A DNA stretch of 64,000 nt from Caenorhabditis remanei. Taxonomy: Eukaryota; Nematoda; Chromadorea; Rhabditida; Rhabditidae. Within the stretch, counting starts at the first letter, position 1. The number at the start of each line of letters is the position of its first letter. Made by a program: the position numbers and the translations under genes. The notes beneath the pieces were generated by a model that was given only the letters and a program-made list of their open reading frames with translations, searched no databases and was not told where the DNA came from. The DNA is taken from positions 3,720,001 to 3,784,000 of the forward strand of contig NC_071332.1 in NCBI RefSeq assembly GCF_010183535.1. The letters run 5' to 3'. Of the stretch, positions 58,001 to 64,000 are shown one piece after another.

Positions 58001-61000
58001 CCAGTAAGCTTTCAGTAGAATCCATTGGTCCTTCTAACGAGGAGCCTGCCACGTCATCCTCCGGAGTCCTTTGCACCCGAGTAACTCATGACGGCAGAAT
58101 GATGATAGCTGGCACATCCGCAGGAATGTTATAGTAAGCTACTACAGTACCCATGTGCCAAAATTCATACAAAAATTTCCAGCCTCATCGACCTATCCTT
58201 CTCGGACACTCCAATCATCGACGTCATCAACGCCCATGACAACGACGTGACCTCCATCGACTTCTCCGATCACGCCACCACCTCATCTCACGATCAACCA
58301 ATGTTCTTGGCATCTGGAGGACGGGATCGATTTGTTCACGTGTTTCGAAGGATACCGTATAGCTCGCAGTTTGTGCATTGTGCAGTGCTGGATGGGCATC
58401 AGTCGGCGATCAAGTCGATCAAGTTTGCATCGGTAAGAGGAAAGAGGGGAAATTGGGAAATTAAATGAGATCCGGAAGGTAGATAAGCGGGGGAAAATTA
58501 TTGCTTCCGATTTTTGCATGAGTCATTGGAGGGGTCTACGATAAGTTAGGTAGCCTAGTCTGGGAAGAGAATGGATTCCATAACCAAATACCGGTTCTAA
58601 ACGGGCCGGCGCGTAACTCGCTTAAACGCAATCTTATAAGCTGAAAAATATACCAAAATGTAGATCTTGACGAGTTTTATGTCTGTGACTTACTACTGGC
58701 CCGATGGCAAATCGTTAATGTGCCGATGACCGGGCTAGCATGACTTTTTGATAACTTTGAGTTTTTAGACACTTTATTCCGGCCCCCGCGGCACATTAAC
58801 GACCATCCGGCCCGTTGCAGGTCGCAGGCATAGAGTTCGCCGAGTTTTATATTTTGGTATATGTTTTAACTCATAATATTGAGTTTTAAGCGAGTTAGGC
58901 ACCGGTCCCTGTCGGATCGTTTTGGCCTGGTTTGCAAGTATGCTTTAAACGTGCACAAGTTTTCACAGCGATTAGAATTTACTACCATTCGAATCGTCTT
59001 GAAATGCTGATCATTTTGGTATAAAACGGATAAAAAAAGATTTATAATAGGCATGTAGCCCCAGACTCACTGACGTGTTTTATGATACGGTGTTGAACCG
59101 GCAGTCTCTATGTTTTTGAAGCTTTTCACAGTTTAGGAGTGGTATTGCATTTTGGTACCATTCGTCTCGTAATTTTATCAAAATATTTAAACTTGCAATA
59201 CACCGTTGAAAATAGTTGAAAATCTATGAACAAACATAATTTTTATCCCACTTGACACATTTTTGTAACCGCGCTCTATCGACCCTCTGACAACTTTTTT
59301 CAGGCTATCATGTTTAACAAGGTCCCTACCTATGGGACATGTGTAAACCTTTCCAGAACTATTCCAATGTCAAAATCACTCTAGAAACATGACTATCATT
59401 CTGACAAGCCCGTCAACTTGATAATCAATATTTTCAGAACAATGGCCAACTCCATCTGTACACCGCCGCCACCGACCGAAGTCTCATAATCTGGAAGCTC
59501 AACTCATTCAGTGACCAGCACTCGGAGTTCACACGTGTCCAACAGATCTCCGTCACTTCTAGCATAGGAGATATGACATTCATCAAATACGTGGAGATGT
59601 TCGTAGTCGGTGGACATGACCGCATGCTTCGTCAATTCGATATCAATGGGAAGTTAGTGAGAGAAGTCAAGGGAACTGATGACGATGTGGCACACAGTGG
59701 GAAGATTCAGAAGCTGGCTGTAGATCATTCTGGATCCTATGCGATATCAGTGTGCTCCGATAAGTATGTGTATGTGGTGGATCTTCGGACAGGTGTCTGT
59801 CTAGCAGTACTTTGTGGTTTCGGAGCCCCTCCGACAGATGCCACGTTCTCGGATGACTTCAAAAATGTGATTGTCACCACGTCGAACGGAGCGATTTTTG
59901 TTTGGCAATTGGCAAAGAATCTGACGGAACGAATGATCTCCGCCCAAGTTCGGCTGATGGAAGAAGTTACTATGAGGTATTTGAAATTTGGGCCATCGAT
60001 TCCTTGGGAGACAAAAAGATTCATATCGAGCGTGTCGAGAACCGAGAACAAGGGAGAAGATTCTAATCGCTCATTCCCCTTTTTCCACTTTCGATCATCG
60101 CGCGGAGACGCTTCTCTGCGAAGCTTTTTCATAACAATAATAATAACATTTAAATTTATTTAGAACTGCCACCCCCGATAGTTTACTCGGAAGTGGAAGT
60201 GAGACTATCAGCTCCAACTCATTCACACGACCATTGGGAGCACCCGAGTTTTCTGGCAGCTCTGCGTCGTTGTATTCTGACGACGACGATTCGACGAGAT
60301 TTTCGAGTTCAGGTACGGTATTTGAGTCGCTACTCAGCGATTTCGAGTAAATCTTATGAAATTTTCAAAATATGATCAATGTTGACAGGGCGTCAGTATC
60401 CCACTGTCCCAAAAACTTTTGCCAATTTGTAGGTCAAATTTCGCTCTACAATTTTGTAGTTGACCACTTTTTTCTAGCTGTTCATGCTTTTGAGATATGC
60501 GCCTTTAAAGATGACTACATTTTTAGTGAGAGAGTGGGAGAGAGGGGAGACACAGAGAAGCGAGAGTGTCTGACTGTCTGCGTCTCTCTGTATGGTATCT
60601 ATCTTCAAAGCGTTATATCTCAAAAGCATGAACAGCTATCAAAAAGTTTTCAACTGCAAAAATATAGCCCTACATTTGATCTACACATTTAATTAAACAT
60701 TTATAAACCTGGACAGGAAATTAGTTTGTGACAGACCTCTGAAATTAATGAACTTTGACGCTTTGCCACAATTTTTCCCCTTGTCCGATTTTAATGTTTT
60801 TAGTACATTTTTATAGAAGAAATCTCGCTTTAAATTTTTGTAGTTGACAACTTTTTTCTAGCTATCTACGCTTTTGAGATATGCGCCTTTAAAGTCAGCA
60901 ACCTCTGGCGACGAGAAGGAGAGAGGGTGAGAGACGCAGAGAAGCTAGAGTGTCTGACTGTCTGCGACATCTCTTCCTCTCGTTTCACTTTGTTATCTTT

Positions 61001-61230
61001 GACCGTTCATATCTCAAAAGCGTGAACAGCTATCAAAAAATTATCAACTGCAAAAATGTAGGCCGAGATTTCATCTACAAAACTCAAATAATTCAAAAAT
61101 TTCTGCGATTTTCAGCCAAATATATATAAATATATATAATTTTTCCAGTCCGCAGCAGTCGAACAAAACGAGCCCTCCCGAACGGCGGACATCTGATCGG
61201 CAATTCGAGTTACGCACGTGTCGGAGATAG
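55087..61230 (+). CDS. Core of a MAPKBP1/WDR62-family WD40 scaffold protein
   Basis: Ten exons: 55087-55305, 55978-56325, 56373-56501, 57025-57254, 57617-57966, 58016-58133, 58183-58432, 59438-59976, 60164-60312 and 61149-61230. All junction phases agree, giving ~805 residues. It starts ARLKNVVGRSG, like the family's pre-propeller segment, then TGHQPAVRLWQL and a dozen or so WD-type blades (e.g. VKYWFL, VRLFCL, GGADGTVRFWNF, SGGRDRFVHVF, DRSLIIWKL, GGHDRMLRQFD, NGAIFVWQL): two beta-propellers, as in MAPKBP1 and WDR62. After ~residue 725 it turns Ser/Asp-rich. In animals, family members scaffold JNK/MAP kinase signalling or localise to spindle poles and centrioles; the worm role is not shown here. 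After 61230 the frame either stops soon (TAA 61238-61240) or splices on past the window. Introns are full of fold-backs. Confidence 0.9.
55308..55920. repeat. Fold-back filling a WD40-gene intron (family 'tatatcattggaaagctg', copy 2)
   Basis: 'cctatatcattggaaagctg' near the donor pairs with 'cagctttctaatgatatagg' near the acceptor of the 672-nt intron 55306-55977. Inner blocks 'gattccaaatatatattcag' and its complement pair too. The middle is a run of 'aatttcggaaatttc' text. Confidence 0.8.
56512..56930. repeat. Two GACGCAGAG-family fold-backs in a WD40-gene intron
   Basis: Within intron 56502-57024. The first copy starts eleven bases after the donor ('catttttgtagtttgatagct'), the second is about 56700-56930 ('tttgataacttctcacgctt' to 'aactttcaactgcaaaaatg'). 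Confidence 0.7.
58594..58905. repeat. Fold-back element (family 'gcgtaactcgc', copy 4)
   Basis: It starts 'gggccggcgcgtaactcgct' and ends 'taagcgagttaggcaccggt', in intron 58433-59437. It carries 'ctgaaaaatataccaaaatg' on the left arm. Confidence 0.78.
60430..61085. repeat. Two GACGCAGAG-family fold-backs in a WD40-gene intron
   Basis: Copies at about 60430-60690 and 60830-61080 in intron 60313-61148. Both have the 'gacgcagagaagctagagtg' or 'gacacagagaagcgagagtg' core and flanking complements. Confidence 0.75.
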
Positions 61231-61240
61231 GTGCGTTTAA

Positions 61241-63438
61241 ACAGAAAAATACTCAAAATGTTTCCTCCAGCCCGTTTCATTTTTATACTTTTCTTACACT
61301 TCTCACATCAAAATATTCCAATTCTTCTTCTCCTCTACACCTGTGGCATTCTTCTGGGCGGTACAAACACATATTGTTGTTGTTATTGTTATATCACACA
61401 CTATTATATATGTAGATAGTAGTGGGTGTGGGTGTGTTGGCTTTACTTTTGGCACCTAAACCACTTGAAAACTTTTCTTTTTTTTCTTTTCACGGAGGAT
61501 TGACATTGAGAGGAAGAGGCACACACACACAGTAAATCCGATTAGATATAAAAAAGTCATTCACTTCGATCTAGTTTTCTTTATACAGTACTCGTTTTCC
61601 AACTTTGAGGATATTCTATGTATATCCGTTTTAATTTTTCTGGTAGATTAAAAATAGAGCTTCATTTTTGTAGTTGACAACTTTTTGATAGCTATTCACG
61701 CTTTTGAGATATGCGCCTTCGAAGTTTGGAGGGTGAGAGAGGGGAGACGCAGAGAAGCTAGAGTGCCTGACTGTCTGCGTCTCTCTTCTTCTCCCCTTTC
61801 CTTGCACAACTTTCAACGTGCATATCTCAAAAGACTGAATAGCTATCAAAAAGTTGTCAACTACAAAAATGAAGGTCTAGATTTGATCTACACAATAATC
61901 ACAAATTAGAGCGCCGTGAGATGGTTAGCGAATTTTTCGACGTTTTTTAATCTTTCTGAATTTCGTAATTCTACAGTAACCCAAAAAATACTATCGCCCA
62001 GATAATATAACTAATTAATCCACATAAACTAGTCAGGGTGGTCAGTTAGTTGTGAATCATCAAAAAAAATTCGAAAATTTTTGAAAAAAAAGAAGCGTGG
62101 TCGGTTTTTTTACTGTTTGTACATACATAGACTATGAATAATTGAATCGATTAGTTCTGAGGGTTTAAGCTATCCTTAGGCTCAGGCTTACCCAATATTT
62201 AGGCTTAGCCTTACCCAATTTTTAGGCTTAGAAACCAGGGCTGTGCAAGAAAAAATCCCGGTAGAAAAATAATGCCAAGAAAACTGTCTGAAAATGAGTT
62301 TTTTGGAGGCAAAAATCTTGAATTTGTATGAAAACTTTAAGTATTTCAAGGACAGTTTCAAGGACAATCACCTTTTTGCAATTTAAATTTTCAAAATTTC
62401 AGGAGAAATTCCCAAAATTTTTCGAACCGTTTCTTCGAAAACTTTTCGAAGAGTTTTGACCAACAAATTCCGACTATCTATGACATCACCCCCCGCCTCA
62501 TTTTCCGGCTGTTCGCCAATTTATGAGCCCCCAATAAAAACTTGATGTGAATATTTCGTATACCCCATAAAATTTTGAATGCACACACACACTCTCTCTC
62601 TGACCACAAACTATAGTGTTGATCTGATTTTTGATGGAATTAGTTTCAAAGTTTCATAATCCATCGATGACCCCCCTCTAGACACCACTCAGTGACCACT
62701 ACAGAACCAGTCAGTCTTCATACTCTTTTAGTTGATACGCTCCCTTTATGCAAATTAACACTTTGGTTTAGGTAGAGAAGGTGAGAGAGCACGTGAATCC
62801 GAGAGACGGTGCAGAGAAATTGATCTATTTGTCTAAATGCTCGAGAAACGGACTTGCCTTTCCGGTCCCCTTTTTTCTCTTTGTTTTTCATCGGCGGCTC
62901 ATCGGTTTCGGGTGAGAGCACCCCGATGGCAACAGAAACTATTTTTTGAAGTTTTGAGGCTACCAAAACTCAATTTTTCTGAGATAAAACCGAAAGACAT
63001 GAATTTCCCGATTCAGATTGTGGTCTAGATTTCCAGAAATTTTCTAATCAAAAATGTTCTGGGCAATATGATTTTGGAGTTGATTAGTTTTGGTGAACTT
63101 TGACGCTTTTCCACCATTTTTCCACTTCTTTTCCTTTAATTATTTTTATATAATATTGTAGATTAGATCTAGATCTCCATTTTTGTAGTTGACAACTTTT
63201 TGATAGCAATTCATACTTCTGAGATATGCGCCTTTGAAGATAGCTTCTTGGAGCCGAGAGAGGGAGACGCAGAGAAGCTAGAGTGTCTGACTTTTCTGCG
63301 TCTCTCTGTCTTCTCTGATTTTACTGGCTAGGAAAAATAGTTTCAAAATGACTGTAAAATGTCGAATTTCGAAGGTTTCAGAGTGAAAATTGCCAAAAAA
63401 TGATTGATTTTGAAATATAGCGCTTTGAAGTTAGTGAC

Positions 63439-63472
<34 letters not shown>

Positions 63473-64000
63473 CAGACAGTCAGACACTCTGGCTTCTCTG
63501 CGTCTCTCCCTCTCTTACTTTTTCTTTAAAGGCGCGTATCTCAAAACCCTGCAAAGCTACAAAAAAGTTGTCAACTTCAAAAATGGAGTTCTAGGTGTGA
63601 TCTACACAAAAAACATAAAATTGGAATAATACAGTTTTGACATTTTCACTTTTGTTCCACATCAATGACAACCAATAACCACAAAAACAAATGCTCTCCA
63701 AGGTATATTTGTACTAGATGTCATCCCTCTTTCTACAAACGTATACTGCCTGGTGTTCCATTTCGATTCCTCTATTTACACTTCCCGTTTTTGGGAGGCT
63801 CCCTCTTCTATTCTCTCTATTTCTCTTTCCATGAGAAGTTTGCACACCTTTTTCATCATCTCACCCCCGAATATCGATTTCTTTTGTAACCGAAGACTTC
63901 TTTTTTGAAAAGACGATTCGGATTTCGTACAGTTTCCTTTATTCTTCTTTGTCCCACCTTCCATAACTGTTCGTGTTCAATGAACCGAAAGGGCGAAGGA
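61241..64000. other. Right end of window: no recognised exon
   Basis: It is an intron or 3' flank of the WD40 gene. GACGCAGAG-family copies lie at about 61650-61895 and 63150-63610, the latter with a (GA)n run at 63441-63471. 62155-62230 has 'ttaggcttagccttaccca' in near-duplicate. 62400-62525 is an open stretch after TTTCAG, but its codons look non-coding. Confidence 0.45.

Noticed and set aside
62400..62526. Possible further exon of the WD40 gene after TTTCAG
   Set aside because: The frame is open for about 42 codons, but it is made of AATTTTTCGAA-type text, has no donor before the stop, and has no family resemblance.

Overview
This is nuclear DNA of a nematode, almost certainly a Caenorhabditis species. 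The signs are TTTTCAG-type acceptors, many 40-55 nt introns, probable trans-splice acceptors 2-3 nt upstream of start codons, AT-rich spacer DNA, a Pao/BEL retroelement with an env gene, and a dense load of small fold-back repeats. Every gene is split, so the genes below were assembled by hand from splice sites, reading phase and protein family resemblance. The species cannot be named from this window.

Layout: 279-532 (+) is the 3' end of an unrecognised gene, with a tRNA-like sequence in the intron before it. 2126-5617 (-) is a DESI2/PPPDE-type peptidase gene. About 5.7-12.8 kb has no gene and holds inverted repeats, including one with apparently perfect 184-bp arms (6621-7006). 12833-23406 is a complete, apparently young Pao/BEL endogenous retrovirus with identical-looking 481-bp LTRs, a CCAAG target duplication and one uninterrupted 2940-codon gag-pol-env frame. 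Its env resembles phlebovirus Gc. It sits inside an older fold-back element. About 23.4-29.5 kb is repeats only, including a 1141-bp TA-flanked fold-back nested inside another. 29519-31831 (+) is an 11-exon mRNA export factor gene of the NXF1/TAP family. 34128-35189 and 53154-54083 are two copies of a transposon-like element with CTCAGGGAATTTT ends.

From about 35.7 kb to at least 61.2 kb (+) runs one very large WD40 gene of the MAPKBP1/WDR62 family. Ten core exons lie at 55087-61230. Two alternative 5' ends are proposed, at 35742-35858 and at 43995-44193. Both end in phase 0, as the core exon requires. Its introns hold a 119-bp satellite of about 32 units (48823-52655), a 35-bp triplet repeat, more than a dozen copies of one fold-back family and several other inverted repeats.

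The three main cellular genes act in unrelated processes: protein de-modification, mRNA export and kinase/spindle scaffolding. No operon is evident. The notable biology is the env-bearing retrovirus and the layered history of elements inserted into one another.
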